A stretch of 64,000 nt of DNA from Staphylococcus massiliensis CCUG 55927 (GCF_000298075.1 NZ_JH815593.1:1622716-1686715), one strand, 5' to 3'; shown: positions 29,526-42,441, counted from the stretch's first letter. Numbers and translations: made by a program. Notes: generated by a model not told the origin, from the letters alone.

Positions 29526-30419
29526 ATGGATTCACAGCTAAAACAAGGTGAACATACTGAGAGAAAGAAAAAGTTTTCACTAAAACAATTTATTAAACGC
29601 TTTATCTTTTTAACTATCGGTGCTGTCTTAATGGCAGTCGGGCTTGAACTCTTTTTAGTACCTAACAAGCTTCTTGATGGCGGTATCGTAGGTATTTCCA
29701 TTATCTTATCTCATTTAACTGGGGTAAAACTTGGTATCTTTATTTTCGTATTAAACCTGCCATTTTTCTTCTTAGGTTATAAGCAAATCGGGAAGACCTT
29801 TGCGCTTTCCACACTTTATGCAATCACAGTACTTTCAGTGAGTACCGCTTTACTTCATCCTGTTCCACCATTTATTCAAGAGAAATTCTTAGTTACGATT
29901 TTCGGCGGTGCAATTTTAGGTATCGGCGTCGGTCTAGTGATTCGTTATGGTGGTTCACTCGACGGCACAGAAATTTTATCCATCTTGATCAATAAGAAGG
30001 TCCCATTTTCAGTGGGAGAAATTGTGATGATCATCAATTTCTTCATCTTTACGGTAGCTGGTTTTATTTTCACGTGGGAAAGTGCCATGTTTAGTGTTAT
30101 CGCGTACTTCATTGCTTTTAAAATGATTGATACGATTTTACTTGGTATCGACGAATCGAAGGCCGTTTGGGTCATTAGCGATGAGTACAAGGAGATTGGT
30201 GAAGCAATTAACGCACGTTTAGGTCGTGGCGTCACGTATCTGCATGGTGAAGGTGCGTACTCAGGCGAAGATCGTCGCGTTGTCTTCTGCGTAATTACGC
30301 GTTTAGAAGAAGCGAAGCTCAAGGATATCGTTATGGAACTCGATGAAAAGGCCTTTCTATCCATAGGTAACGTTTCAGAAGTTTATGGCGGTCACCATCG
30401 TAAAAAAGATATTCACTAG
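29526..30419 (+). CDS. YitT-family membrane protein (DUF161/DUF2179)
   Basis: This is a 297-residue protein. After a basic N-terminus come five or six helices of the YitT membrane domain (about residues 20-200), with ELFLVPNKLLDGGIVGIS and GGSLDGTEIL as family motifs. A cytoplasmic DUF2179 domain (about 215-290) has GRGVTYLHGEGAYSGEDRRVVFCV. The function of YitT proteins is not established; transport has been suggested. GGGAGG lies before the ATG. It is divergent from the tRNA operon and runs against the replication fork. Confidence 0.87.
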   Translation: MDSQLKQGEHTERKKKFSLKQFIKRFIFLTIGAVLMAVGLELFLVPNKLLDGGIVGISIILSHLTGVKLGIFIFVLNLPFFFLGYKQIGKTFALSTLYAITVLSVSTALLHPVPPFIQEKFLVTIFGGAILGIGVGLVIRYGGSLDGTEILSILINKKVPFSVGEIVMIINFFIFTVAGFIFTWESAMFSVIAYFIAFKMIDTILLGIDESKAVWVISDEYKEIGEAINARLGRGVTYLHGEGAYSGEDRRVVFCVITRLEEAKLKDIVMELDEKAFLSIGNVSEVYGGHHRKKDIH

Positions 30420-30551
30420 AGTTAGTCCGAGTTTTTAATTTATGAAGTTTTGTTTGTTGTGTAATATATGGGTGCTTGGCGCTAAATAAATTTACATTTA
30501 AATAATTTTTTTATAAAATAGTTACGAGACTTAGTTGATATTTGTCTCAAG

Positions 30552-30580
30552 ATCAACTTGTTCTGACAGTTGATTTTTTT
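30552..30580 (+). terminator. Rho-independent terminator downstream of the YitT gene
   Basis: ATCAACT and AGTTGAT arms around TTGTTCTGAC are followed by seven T. Confidence 0.7.
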
Positions 30581-30613
30581 CAAACCGTAATTGCGGTATC
30601 ATTCCTTATGAAT

Positions 30614-30653
30614 AGCTATCCTAGGCGTTAAAGTCTAGGGTAGCTCTTTTTTT
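30614..30653 (+). terminator. Second rho-independent terminator, 35 bases further on
   Basis: AGCTATCCTAG and CTAGGGTAGCT arms are followed by CTTTTTTT. It is either a back-up terminator or the end of a short RNA starting after the first one. Confidence 0.7.
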
Positions 30654-30706
30654 GGGTTGGATATGGGGGTTGGGGTACGGGAGCTGGAGACCAATTTTGA
30701 GGTAAC

Positions 30707-30840
30707 CTTTGTGATATGGCTTCCTTGTTACATTGTTTGTCTCAGTCTTTGTAATAAGGCGTCCTTGTTACTTTGTTTGTCTCTGTCTTTGTAATAAGGC
30801 GTCCTTGTTACTTTGTTTGTCTCTGTCTTTGTGATAAGGA
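30707..30840. repeat. Tandem array of 40-nt units with internal dyad (about 3.3 copies)
   Basis: Units begin at 30707, 30747, 30787 and 30827 (partial). Each holds GTAATAAGG-CGT-CCTTGTTAC, an inverted repeat, followed by TTTGTTTGTCTCTGT. Two units are identical. Confidence 0.85.
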
Positions 30841-30921
30841 AAATTTTCGAAACCGAAAATTTCTCATTATTTTAATTATAGGTGTAAGTATTGATGTAGA
30901 TTTCTATACGGTAACGGGTTC

Positions 30922-31240
30922 GTTATGCGATTGTTTTTATTTTCTTTCGCGTAACAGACCCCTTATGCGATTGTTTTATTTTTCTTTCGCACAACGGCCC
31001 CATTATGCGATTGTTTTTTATTTCTTTCGCGTAACGGACTCCTTATGCGATTGTTATTTTTTCTTTCGCACAACGGGCTCCTTATGCGATTGTTTCTATT
31101 TTCTTTCGCGTAACAGACCCGTTATGCGATTGTTTCTATTTTCTTTCGCGCAACAAACCCGTTACACGATTGTTTCTATTTTCTTTCGCGCAACAAACCC
31201 GTTACACGATTGTTTCTATTTTCTTTCGCATAAGGGGGCC
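30922..31240. repeat. Tandem array of 39-40-nt units with internal dyad (8 copies)
   Basis: Units begin at 30922, 30962, 31002, 31042, 31081, 31121, 31161 and 31201. Each has GTTATGCGA and TCGCGTAAC arms around a T-rich loop and a short variable linker such as CAGACCC or CAAACCC. A long open frame across it is made of repeated FYFFRATN-like peptide and is a by-product of the repeat. The rest of 30420-31358 holds no gene. Confidence 0.85.
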
Positions 31241-31295
31241 TTCCGTATAATTATTAATTCCCGTTAACCACGCTGCCCCCATTTTCAAAAAGAAA

Positions 31296-31330
31296 AAAGC
31301 CAACAAAGTCATAGAACTTTGCTGGCTTAG
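31296..31330 (-). terminator. purA terminator
   Basis: On the - strand AAGCCAGCAAAGT and ACTTTGTTGGCTT form the stem, followed by TTTT, about 30 bases after the stop codon. Confidence 0.8.
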
Positions 31331-31358
31331 ATATATTTAAGACGTCCGTCCGTCTAAT

Positions 31359-32663
<1,305 letters not shown>

Positions 32664-32869
32664 TCATTTAACCATATGTATTCTACCAATACTATTCTGT
32701 AATTGCAAACATAAAAACGAACATTTATTTGACTTTTTAAAAGGCGTGCGCCACCGCGATTACGAACCAACAAAAGCCCGCTAAGGCCGTCGTTACAACG
32801 TTTATCGCTCAATACATTCTTTTTAAAAATACATACTTCTGAATGATTATGAACGATAAATCAATACAA

Positions 32870-32912
32870 AAACCGTACATTAAAGCATAAAAACTTTTAA
32901 ATGTACGGTTAA
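32870..32912 (-). terminator. dnaC terminator
   Basis: On the - strand ACCGTACATTT and AATGTACGGT pair around an A/T-rich loop and are followed by TTTTTG, shortly after the dnaC stop codon. Confidence 0.65.
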
Positions 32913-32922
32913 ATACTTCGCA

Positions 32923-34320
32923 TTACATTTCTGCGTGTGCGTAATCAATGTCTGTAAATTTATTATATTGTTTCATGAAGTGAAGTTTAACGGTTCCTGT
33001 AGGGCCGTTACGTTGCTTGGCGATAATAATCTCAATCTCACCATTATCATCATTCGTTTGAGGTAAGTTGTCGCCATCTTCATCGTCGTCATCTTCACCA
33101 CGGTTATAATAATCTTCACGATATAAGAAAGCTACAATATCCGCGTCTTGCTCGATAGACCCTGATTCACGAATATCACTCATCATAGGTCGTTTATCTT
33201 GTCGCTGTTCAACACCACGTGATAACTGACTGAGTGCAATCACAGGGCACTCCATCTCTCTTGCGATAGCTTTCAATGTACGCGAAATCTCTGACACTTC
33301 TTGTTGACGGTTATCTGACATACGAGAACCGCTTCCTTGAATCAGTTGTAAGTAGTCGATCACAATCATATCGAGGCCGTGCTCTTGTTTAAGACGACGA
33401 CACTTTGATCTAATATCTGTGATTCGAATACCTGGCGTATCATCGATGAAAATCTTCGTACGTGACAACTTACCGACTGCAATCGTGAAACGATTCCAAT
33501 CTTCTTCAGTCATCGTACCGGTACGTAAACGGTTTGAGTCTACGTTACCTGAACTACAAATCATACGCGTTGCGAGCTGGTCAGCACCCATTTCTAGTGA
33601 AAAGATACCTACCGTAAATTGATCTTCGTGTGTCGCAACCTTTTGCGCAATATTTAGTGCGAAGGCAGTCTTACCGACAGATGGTCTTGCTGCTAAGATG
33701 ATTAAATCATTGCGGTTAAAGCCCGCTGTCATATTATCTAAATCACGGTACCCTGTTGGGATACCAGGTGTTTGACCACTATTCTGATCAAGCAATTCTG
33801 CATTATCGTACACATCACCTAAGACGTCACGAATATCTTTAAAGCCGTCACTCTCACGTGTAGACGAAATATCAAGAATACGTTTTTCGGCGTCATTTAA
33901 CACGACTTCTAAATCTAACTCATCATTATAACCATCATTTGCGATACTCTCAGCAACATAAATCAACTTACGCTTAATCGCATGCTTAATTACGATGTCG
34001 ATATAATGATCGATGTTACGAGTTGTAGGTAAGTTATTCGCAAGTTCAGCGAGATATGATGGTCCACCTGACTCACTGAGCTTACCTTCAGTCGTGAGTT
34101 GTTCGAGTAATGTAACGATGTCGATCTCTTTGCCGTCTTCATTTAAATTCATCATGGCACGGAAGATGTGTTGATGTGCCATACGATAAAATGACTCAGG
34201 AAGTAAGACTTCCTGAGTTGTTATAATCAGTTCTGGATCAATGAGAACTGCACCAAGTACAGACTGCTCTGCTTCATTGTTATGTGGCATTTGATTTTGT
34301 TGTTGATACATACCATCCAT
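32923..34320 (-). CDS. dnaC: Replicative DNA helicase (DnaB family)
   Basis: This is a 465-residue hexameric helicase at the fork, called DnaC in staphylococci. The N-terminal domain (about 1-110) has NNEAEQSVLGAVLIDPE. The RecA-like domain has Walker A ARPSVGKTAFALN, Walker B IDYLQLIQG, ALSQLSRGVEQR and IIAKQRNGPTG. A short acidic insertion EDDDDEDGD precedes the C-terminus. I chose the ATG at 34320 (MDGMYQQ), eight bases after AGGTG; it aligns with MDRMYEQ of S. aureus. It follows rplI in the same direction. Confidence 0.96.
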   Translation of the reverse strand: MDGMYQQQNQMPHNNEAEQSVLGAVLIDPELIITTQEVLLPESFYRMAHQHIFRAMMNLNEDGKEIDIVTLLEQLTTEGKLSESGGPSYLAELANNLPTTRNIDHYIDIVIKHAIKRKLIYVAESIANDGYNDELDLEVVLNDAEKRILDISSTRESDGFKDIRDVLGDVYDNAELLDQNSGQTPGIPTGYRDLDNMTAGFNRNDLIILAARPSVGKTAFALNIAQKVATHEDQFTVGIFSLEMGADQLATRMICSSGNVDSNRLRTGTMTEEDWNRFTIAVGKLSRTKIFIDDTPGIRITDIRSKCRRLKQEHGLDMIVIDYLQLIQGSGSRMSDNRQQEVSEISRTLKAIAREMECPVIALSQLSRGVEQRQDKRPMMSDIRESGSIEQDADIVAFLYREDYYNRGEDDDDEDGDNLPQTNDDNGEIEIIIAKQRNGPTGTVKLHFMKQYNKFTDIDYAHAEM

Positions 34321-34345
34321 ACGGAGCACCTCATTACCTTACGTA

Positions 34346-34792
34346 TTATTTTTCCACTGTGTGAACGCGTAATGTACCTTCTACTTCTTTGTGAAGTTTA
34401 ATTGGTACGTTCGTATAACCAAGTGCGTGGATACCATTTGGTAAATCCATCTTACGTTTATCTACTTTGATATCATGTTGGTCTTTAAGTGCTTCAGCGA
34501 TTTGTTTCGTGCTCACTGAACCAAATAATTTACCGCCTTCACCTGATTTAGCCATAACTTCAACTTCTAATTCACTTAAACGTTCTTTTAACTTTTTAGC
34601 GTCTTCTAATTCTTGTTGTTTTTCTTCTTCTTTACGTTTATTTTGTTGTTCTAATTGTTTTAAGTTACCTGGTGTTGCTTCAACTGCTAAGTTCTTTTTT
34701 AAAAGGAAGTTATTCGCATAACCTACTGGTACGTCTTTAACTTCGCCTTTCTTACCTTTACCTTTAACATCTTCTGTGAAAATTACTTTCAT
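34346..34792 (-). CDS. rplI: 50S ribosomal protein L9
   Basis: This 148-residue protein binds 23S rRNA at the base of the L1 stalk. The N-terminal domain starts [17 protein letters not shown] with the L9 signature [13 protein letters not shown] (about 24-36). A long charged helix (about 40-75) links to the C-terminal domain with [16 protein letters not shown]. Its start overlaps the end of gdpP by four bases (ATGA-type coupling). Confidence 0.97.
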   Translation of the reverse strand: MKVIFTEDVKGKGKKGEVKDVPVGYANNFLLKKNLAVEATPGNLKQLEQQNKRKEEEKQQELEDAKKLKERLSELEVEVMAKSGEGGKLFGSVSTKQIAEALKDQHDIKVDKRKMDLPNGIHALGYTNVPIKLHKEVEGTLRVHTVEK

Positions 34793-36756
34793 GATTCGTC
34801 ACTCCTATTCATCTGTTCTGTAATTGCTTCTTGAAGTTGTGCGATTGCATCTTCTATATTTGAATCTTTAAGTTGTGTTGCAGCATTTGTTAAATGTCCG
34901 CCGCCACCTAATGCTTCCATCGTAAGTTGCACGTTAATTTCACCAAGCGAACGTGCTGATATACCAATTAAGTTCTCTTCACGTTTCGCTACCACATAGG
35001 ATGCCTCAACGCCATCAAGACTTAATAATTCGTCTGCCGCCTGAGCGACTGTTACCGGATGATAAATCTTTTCGTCAGAGCCATGTGCGATTGCTACGCC
35101 ATGATCTTGTAATTCTACCGTACGAATTAATTCAGAACGATTAATATACGTATCAATATCATCCTTTAAGAAATGTTGCGTCAGAATTGTATCTGCACCG
35201 TGTGCTCTTAAATAGCTTGCTGCATCAAAAGTCCTAGAACCAGTACGTAGTGTAAAGTTGCGTGTATCTACAATAATACCTGCAAACATCACTGTCGACT
35301 CTAAACGTGTTAAACGTTGTTCTTTAGGTTGATACTCAAGCAATTCTGTAACAAGCTCAGCAGTCGAACTTGCATAAGGTTCCATATAAACAAGTAATGG
35401 GTTTGATATGAAACTATCACCACGTCTGTGATGGTCAATAACCACACGACGGTTTGCTTTATTTAAAATATTTTCATCAAGAACCATTTCTGGTTTGTGT
35501 GTATCTACAACAACGAGGGTTGTCTTAGATGTCATGATATCCCAAGCTTCATCCGATGTAATAAAGCGTTCTTTAAGTTCTGGTTTCTCATCAATTTCAT
35601 TCATTACTCGGCGTAATGTTGGGTCTATATCTTCTTCATTTAATACGATATATGCATCAAGGTTATTCATCATCGCAAATCGTGATACCCCGATAGCTGC
35701 ACCGATTGCATCAAGGTCAGGTCTCGTGTGACCCATAACAATCACTTTGTCACCTTCCATTAAAATGTCTTTTAAAGCGTGAGAAATAACACGCGCACGA
35801 ACTCGCGTACGTTTCTCCATCGGGTCAGTCTTACCGCCATAGAAACGAACGTTACCATTCATATTCTTGATGGCAACTTGGTCACCACCACGACCTAGCG
35901 CTAAGTCTAAGCCTGATTGTGATAATTCACCTAAATCAATGAGGTTATCTGAACCTTCACCGATACCAATACTTAATGTAAGTTGTGCACGGTAACCGAC
36001 ACTCTTTTCACGAAGTTGACTTAAAATATCAAAGTTCGTATCTTCAATTTCCTTTAAGATACGATGGTTTAAGTATGCGACAAACTGGTCTGAGCTATAA
36101 CGTTTAAAGTAAACGTCATGCTCTGTTGCCCAGCGGTTAATCACTCTTGTAACCATTGAGTTGATTTCTGAACGTTGTGTGTCGTTCATATTCTGCGTGA
36201 TTTCATCATAGTTATCTAGGAAAAGCGTTGCAATGATTGGACGCTGATCTTCAAATAATTGAGAAGTCTGTACCTCTTCAGTAATATCGAAGAAATAAAG
36301 TACGCCTTCCTCTTCTGCGTGACTAACACGGTAGTGATATGGTTCGTCTGTAATTTCGATTTCTTCTGTCTTTTCTAATTGCTTTAAAATATTAGGATAA
36401 ACCTCATTAATCGGATCCGAAATGACGTTACGATCAATGCGATCATGCATAAATTGGTTTAACCACTCGATTTGGTCATTTTCATCGAGAATGACGATAC
36501 CAATCGGCAACGTCTTTACTGCTCTATCACTCGTTCCACATATTTCACCACTTAGTTGATTGACGTATTCGTCCATCTTCTTGTAAGCGTGTCTTAACAT
36601 GAAAGCTGTAATGATAATCATTACGATAAGACCAATCGTTACAAATAAAGCCAATAACGGCCTAAATATGAACCATATAACAACGATAGCGATCGATGTA
36701 ATCACCATTAAAAGATAAGGGATTAACAGTGACTTTTTAGTGGTTTGACGGTTCAT
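34789..36756 (-). CDS. gdpP: GdpP, c-di-AMP phosphodiesterase
   Basis: This is a 655-residue membrane enzyme, the same length as S. aureus GdpP. Two N-terminal helices (about 10-55) are followed by a PAS domain (heme-binding in the family), a degenerate GGDEF domain in which the signature reads SSDQF, and the DHH/DHHA1 phosphodiesterase. The last shows [13 protein letters not shown] and IDHHRRGD near residue 420 and [10 protein letters not shown] near the end. It hydrolyses c-di-AMP to pApA. Loss raises beta-lactam tolerance in S. aureus. It is intact here. It lies between the DUF2232 gene and rplI as one operon. Confidence 0.96.
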   Translation of the reverse strand: MNRQTTKKSLLIPYLLMVITSIAIVVIWFIFRPLLALFVTIGLIVMIIITAFMLRHAYKKMDEYVNQLSGEICGTSDRAVKTLPIGIVILDENDQIEWLNQFMHDRIDRNVISDPINEVYPNILKQLEKTEEIEITDEPYHYRVSHAEEEGVLYFFDITEEVQTSQLFEDQRPIIATLFLDNYDEITQNMNDTQRSEINSMVTRVINRWATEHDVYFKRYSSDQFVAYLNHRILKEIEDTNFDILSQLREKSVGYRAQLTLSIGIGEGSDNLIDLGELSQSGLDLALGRGGDQVAIKNMNGNVRFYGGKTDPMEKRTRVRARVISHALKDILMEGDKVIVMGHTRPDLDAIGAAIGVSRFAMMNNLDAYIVLNEEDIDPTLRRVMNEIDEKPELKERFITSDEAWDIMTSKTTLVVVDTHKPEMVLDENILNKANRRVVIDHHRRGDSFISNPLLVYMEPYASSTAELVTELLEYQPKEQRLTRLESTVMFAGIIVDTRNFTLRTGSRTFDAASYLRAHGADTILTQHFLKDDIDTYINRSELIRTVELQDHGVAIAHGSDEKIYHPVTVAQAADELLSLDGVEASYVVAKREENLIGISARSLGEINVQLTMEALGGGGHLTNAATQLKDSNIEDAIAQLQEAITEQMNRSDES

Positions 36757-36770
36757 TTTGTCACCTCAAA

Positions 36771-37673
36771 TCATTTTTTAATGAAGCCTTTTAAATTTAT
36801 ACCTAAATCTAACATTCCAATGAGTCTAGTAATCGGATAAAAGATAACACCTAAAATCACGAAAATAACGGATACCGCTGTAGGGAATCGTTTCTTGTGC
36901 GCGAAGTAATGTATTAAACTTAATCCTTGAATAAACATAACTAATTGTAACATAACTTGTAAGTTCAATAGAATGCTTGTCCATGTGTTAATTTCCGTTG
37001 TAAACATCATACCCAATAATACGACAAAATATATCCACAAGAATGAGCGGTTCATTTCCCATGAATACAAGGGTTTGAATGATGGTGTTGCAATCTTAAA
37101 TTCACGTAACATTGGAAAAGTGATGAGTAGATTTAAAAATACAATGAATATGATAAAAAGTACTAAAAATGATGGGAAAGACGCACTTAAGGTATGAATA
37201 CTATTTTCTAACATATCCATTGACTCTTTAGACACATCACTTACTTTTTGCGCTTCTTTCATTAATGATTCTAACGGTTTAATCATTTGATATGTGAGTG
37301 GAATCATTTTTATACTTTGTAAAATCATGATAACCACTAAAGTGATCAGACTTGATATAAATGAAGCTAAGTAAAAAATGCGTTCCTTTGATGCGCGTTC
37401 TTTTAACAATTGACCGATCACGGCACTTAAAATAAAGATGATAATTACAATACTTAATGCAAAGACACTTTTCGTAAGCGTTGTAATTATCACCGTGATT
37501 AATGCACTCATGCCAAATGATGGAATTGATTTGTGCCATAATACGATACCTGGAATTGTTGCAAATAAAAGTAACAATACGCTAAGCCATGGTACGAAGC
37601 TTAATATTATAGCTAAGACAATCATGACACTTGTAGCAATCATCGTTGCTTTAACATCTATTTTCGAAAACAA
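36771..37673 (-). CDS. DUF2232 (YybS-like) membrane protein
   Basis: This is a 300-residue membrane protein with about eight helices, always found next to gdpP in staphylococci and bacilli. Its function is unknown; some family members bind cobalamin-type or other ligands only by prediction. I placed the start at the TTG at 37673 (MFSKIDVKAT), six bases after GGAAGTGG, which aligns with FSKINVKAT of S. aureus. A longer TTG start at 37688 lacks a good site. The spacing to gdpP (14 bases) implies co-transcription. Confidence 0.8.
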   Translation of the reverse strand: MFSKIDVKATMIATSVMIVLAIILSFVPWLSVLLLLFATIPGIVLWHKSIPSFGMSALITVIITTLTKSVFALSIVIIIFILSAVIGQLLKERASKERIFYLASFISSLITLVVIMILQSIKMIPLTYQMIKPLESLMKEAQKVSDVSKESMDMLENSIHTLSASFPSFLVLFIIFIVFLNLLITFPMLREFKIATPSFKPLYSWEMNRSFLWIYFVVLLGMMFTTEINTWTSILLNLQVMLQLVMFIQGLSLIHYFAHKKRFPTAVSVIFVILGVIFYPITRLIGMLDLGINLKGFIKK

Positions 37674-37774
37674 TAATGCCACTTCCAAACTTTATAATCT
37701 TTAATCTCTATTCTACAATCTTTAGCGTTGTTATACAATTGTAGTATATTGATTTACAAATCATCAAATTCGGT

Positions 37775-38740
37775 TTATTTACGCTTATTTCGCGTTACTT
37801 TTAAAAAATGATATAAGTTGGGTGCCCATATATTGAAGTTCAATAAAAATCCATCATGACCTACGTTGTCAGGCACATAGAAATGCCTATGATATTTAAA
37901 TCGTTTCCCTACGTGATAGACGTCTTCGTTTGGATACAATAAATCGTCTTTAAATCCTACTGTGAGGACTTTAGTTTCGAGCGATTTGAAGACTGCATCA
38001 ACATCTTCACGGCCTCTATCAATATTATGACTGTCTAAGACGTCGAGCAGTGTCAGGTAACACTTCAAATCGAAGCGTTCCTTGAATTTGTCTCCTTGAT
38101 ACTTCTGGTAACTTACCACTTCTTCAGGCGTAAAATTTTCTTCGTAAGACTTTGAAGATCGATACGTTAAGAACCCAATTTGTCTTGCTAAACTTAGCCC
38201 TTCCTTACCCGCTAAATGTATACTTTGTCTCGCTATCTCATTGAATGCGCGGCTATATGAAGATGTCTTACACGTTGAAGCGAGAATTACGGCTTTCTTA
38301 ACGTTAAACTGGTTATTATATAGCAGTTCTATCGCTTGCATACCACCTAAGGACGCTCCGATTAAGATATCAATCGTTTTAAACCCTAAGTGTGAAATAC
38401 CGATTTCAATCGCGCGAACGATATCTCGTATCGTTAATCTCTCTGGAAAAGCACGCTCAGTTAATGCTGAACTTGAACCAAATGGACTACCTATAACATT
38501 GAACGTTAAAAATTGATAATCATGTACAGGCATATATCCCCCATCAATGATTTCTCGCCACCAGCCTGGATCATCATCTGTACCATAAGTTAGATGGTTT
38601 CCTGTAAGCGCATGGCAAATGAGGACGAGTGGTTGACCCTTGTAGCCTACGTGCTCGTATCTGAGTTTAAGATTTTCTATTGTTTCACCTGATTCAGTTG
38701 TAAATTCACCTAAATGTAACGTATCTACTGTATAGTTCAT
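37775..38740 (-). CDS. metX: Homoserine O-acetyltransferase family enzyme (MetX)
   Basis: This 321-residue alpha/beta-hydrolase-fold acyltransferase activates homoserine for methionine synthesis. The nucleophile S130 lies in IGASLGGMQ. The Asp and His of the triad fit VGFKDDLLYP and VGHDGF. HALTGNH and GSPFGSSS are family motifs. The start at 38740 has AGGAGG nine bases upstream and lies after the SAM riboswitch terminator; an earlier in-frame start falls inside the riboswitch. Whether acetyl- or succinyl-CoA is used is not decided by sequence alone. S. aureus has the same gene here, but with azlCD between it and serS, absent here. Confidence 0.93.
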   Translation of the reverse strand: MNYTVDTLHLGEFTTESGETIENLKLRYEHVGYKGQPLVLICHALTGNHLTYGTDDDPGWWREIIDGGYMPVHDYQFLTFNVIGSPFGSSSALTERAFPERLTIRDIVRAIEIGISHLGFKTIDILIGASLGGMQAIELLYNNQFNVKKAVILASTCKTSSYSRAFNEIARQSIHLAGKEGLSLARQIGFLTYRSSKSYEENFTPEEVVSYQKYQGDKFKERFDLKCYLTLLDVLDSHNIDRGREDVDAVFKSLETKVLTVGFKDDLLYPNEDVYHVGKRFKYHRHFYVPDNVGHDGFLLNFNIWAPNLYHFLKVTRNKRK

Positions 38741-38763
38741 TCCAAAACCTCCTTGCATATTAA

Positions 38764-38892
38764 AAAAACACCTTACTCGATTGTAAGGTGTTTGTAGACT
38801 TATCAATCGAATGAACGTTGGTTGTAGCACCGTGTCTTGAGATCGGTTGCTGAAGTCTCATCGGGCCAAGTCCCTCCACTTCTCTTAATAAG
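38764..38892 (-). ncRNA. SAM-I (S-box) riboswitch with terminator, upstream of metX
   Basis: On the - strand the aptamer shows the conserved core AAGAGAAGTGGAGGGACT, GGCCCGATGA, CAGCAACC and GGTGCTACAACC, closing with TTGATAAG. An intrinsic terminator follows at 38764-38794 (AAACACCTTAC / GTAAGGTGTTTTTTT). Binding of S-adenosylmethionine should favour the terminator and shut off metX. Confidence 0.93.
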
Positions 38893-39329
38893 CAATATGA
38901 AATTGATTAAGTTAATCATAACTTATATGGCTTTATTATTAAAGTGATATGTCAAAATATTCTGATAAAAATTACTTTATAGCATCCTTAGTTACACTTC
39001 CGTTTGTCTGAAGTAAGACAAACGTCATACTCGGAAAGCTAATATTATAGCGTTTTATTGCTTGTGAATTTTTACTCGAAAATTTAGACTTCCCTGATAT
39101 TTTTAGACACCCTTCACACTCCCCTACCCCACCAGGGGGGTTACTTAATTTAAATAAAACCCTTGATTTAAAAGGCTTTTAAAAAAGAGGCGACCTTAAA
39201 AGCAACCTCCCCTCTTCTTAAGTACAATTCATCTTTAATGTCTTAGCAATGATAAAAAAAGAAAGCAACTAGATCGATTCGTAACCGATCTAGATGCTCC
39301 TGTTAAAAGCCATTTATAATGTTTAAGAT
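38893..39329. other. Intergenic region between serS and the metX riboswitch
   Basis: No gene is visible. It contains a perfect hairpin at 39001-39024 (CGTTTGTCT / AGACAAACG) without a T tract and, near 39266-39300, a CTAGATCG / CGATCTAG hairpin likely to terminate serS. In S. aureus azlCD occupies this place. Confidence 0.6.
39266..39300 (-). terminator. Probable serS terminator
   Basis: On the - strand CTAGATCG and CGATCTAG arms are followed by TTGCTTTCTTTTTTT. It lies about 35 bases after the serS stop codon. Confidence 0.55.
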
Positions 39330-40619
<1,290 letters not shown>

Positions 40620-40664
40620 CTAAAAACACCCTTTCAAATTTATATATATTTGAGTATTCACGCA

Positions 40665-40850
40665 TAAAAAAAGTACCACATCCCTATGTTACAAGGGACG
40701 TGGTACGACGCGTTGCCACCCTATTTAACAGTCTAAAATTAGACTGCACTCTCACTAAAATAACGGTTAAACCGATTGTTCATCTTAACGTGGGTAGATT
40801 CATATTATGTTTAAATGCTTGTTCGCACTAACCACAAGTTCTCTGAATTT
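40665..40850 (-). ncRNA. T-box leader (serine) upstream of serS
   Basis: On the - strand the T-box sequence AGGGTGGCAACGCG lies at about 40709-40722. It is followed by a terminator stem GTACCACGTCCC / GGGATGTGGTAC and seven T. Upstream is a Stem I-like region with AGAG and a likely specifier in GAA-TCT-A, a Ser codon. Uncharged tRNA-Ser should stabilise the antiterminator and allow serS transcription. Confidence 0.88.
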
Positions 40851-40941
40851 AAATACACAATATTACTTATTCCACAAAACAATAATAAGTTTATTAAGTT
40901 AATTTTAATATACCAAAAGATTTCTCAAAATTCAAGAAATA

Positions 40942-42441
40942 TTATAGGTAAGCTTGTTCTTTTAAATAATTTGCCACATTTTCGATATCTTTATGGAATT
41001 GACGATCTTCAGTGATTGAAGGTACAACTTCACGTAAGGTATCGAACTGTGCTTTTGTTTTAGGAGATAATAATGACGCATCTTTTAATTCAGCAGCTTG
41101 TAACGCGATGATACATTCTATTGCAAGAACACGTCGTGTGTTCTCAAGCATATCGTATCCGTGACGTGACGCAATCGTACCCATGGATACGTGATCTTCT
41201 TGGTTAGCTGATGAAGGAATAGAATCGACGCTCGCAGGATGAGCTAGTGTCTTATTCTCTGAAACGAGTGACGCTGCCGCATACTGCATGATCATTACAC
41301 CGCTTTGTAAACCTGGCTCAGGACTTAAGAAAGCTGGTAATTCACCATTAAGCTGAGGGTTCACTAAACGCTCTAAACGACGTTCTGAAACGTTACCAAG
41401 CTCACTAATTCCAATTTTAAGGAAGTCTAATGCGAATGCTACAGGTTGACCATGGAAGTTACCTCCTGAAATCACAAGTGTTTCATCACCGTCTTCAAAG
41501 ATAAGTGGATTATCGTTCGCAGCGTTCATTTCATGCTCTAGTTTTTCTGCTACGTAATTGAATACTTGAAAACTTGCACCGTGAATCTGAGGGATACAAC
41601 GTAACGTATAGGCATCTTGTACACGTACTTCACCTTGACGCGTCGTTAACTGAGACCCCTTTAACCAGTCACGCATGCGCGCTGCAACTTCTACTTGTTC
41701 TTTAAAGTTACGTACCTTATGTACGTTCTCATTGTATGCATCCGTGATACCATTTAGTGCTTGATGTGTAAGTGCAGCTATCCATTCAGACTGATATCCG
41801 AGAGCTGTAGCTTCTATGTGGTTAATAACACCTTGAGCAGTCATAGCTTGTGTTCCATTGATAAGTGCTAGGCCTTCCTTGGCTTTTAACACAAGAGGCT
41901 CTCTATTAAGGCGATTTAAGACCTCCCGACTGTCTAAATCTTCTCCCTTGTAATGGACACGACCTTCACCTACTAGTGCTAGTGCAAGGTGAGATAAAGG
42001 TGCTAAATCTCCTGACGCTCCTAAAGAGCCTTGACTTGGAATGATAGGAATAATGCGTTCATTGATAAAGTATATGAGTTGATCGACTAAGTCCGTTGTT
42101 ACACCTGAATGGCCTTTTAATAAAGTATTTAAACGCAACACCATCATTACTAACGATACTTCTTGTGAAAATGGTTTCCCCATACCGCATGCATGAGAAC
42201 GTATTAAATTCATTTGTAATTGGTTGGTTTGATGACCTTCTATTAAAACATCACTAAATAAGCCGAAACCTGTTGTGATACCATAAATCGTCTCTTTATT
42301 AGCGATAATACCTTCAACAATCTCACGGCTCTTCTTAACGCGTTCTAGTGCGTCTTCAGTGATAGATACTTTTTGATTGTCTTTTAAAAATACACGAATG
42401 TCTTCTATAGATAAGTTAGCTCCTGATAGTTGTAATGCCAT
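40942..42441 (-). CDS. hutH: Histidine ammonia-lyase
   Basis: This 499-residue enzyme deaminates histidine to urocanate, the first step of histidine breakdown. The MIO cofactor triad A142-S143-G144 lies in [12 protein letters not shown]. Further family motifs are [28 protein letters not shown] and [10 protein letters not shown]. No other hut gene is adjacent, as also in S. aureus where hutH sits alone near the origin. The ATG has GGGGG ten bases upstream. Confidence 0.96.
   Translation of the reverse strand: MALQLSGANLSIEDIRVFLKDNQKVSITEDALERVKKSREIVEGIIANKETIYGITTGFGLFSDVLIEGHQTNQLQMNLIRSHACGMGKPFSQEVSLVMMVLRLNTLLKGHSGVTTDLVDQLIYFINERIIPIIPSQGSLGASGDLAPLSHLALALVGEGRVHYKGEDLDSREVLNRLNREPLVLKAKEGLALINGTQAMTAQGVINHIEATALGYQSEWIAALTHQALNGITDAYNENVHKVRNFKEQVEVAARMRDWLKGSQLTTRQGEVRVQDAYTLRCIPQIHGASFQVFNYVAEKLEHEMNAANDNPLIFEDGDETLVISGGNFHGQPVAFALDFLKIGISELGNVSERRLERLVNPQLNGELPAFLSPEPGLQSGVMIMQYAAASLVSENKTLAHPASVDSIPSSANQEDHVSMGTIASRHGYDMLENTRRVLAIECIIALQAAELKDASLLSPKTKAQFDTLREVVPSITEDRQFHKDIENVANYLKEQAYL

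Noticed and set aside
30773..31267. Long + strand open frame coding a repetitive Phe/Tyr/Arg/Cys peptide
   Set aside because: It is produced by the 40-nt tandem repeat; it has no ribosome-binding site and unusual composition.
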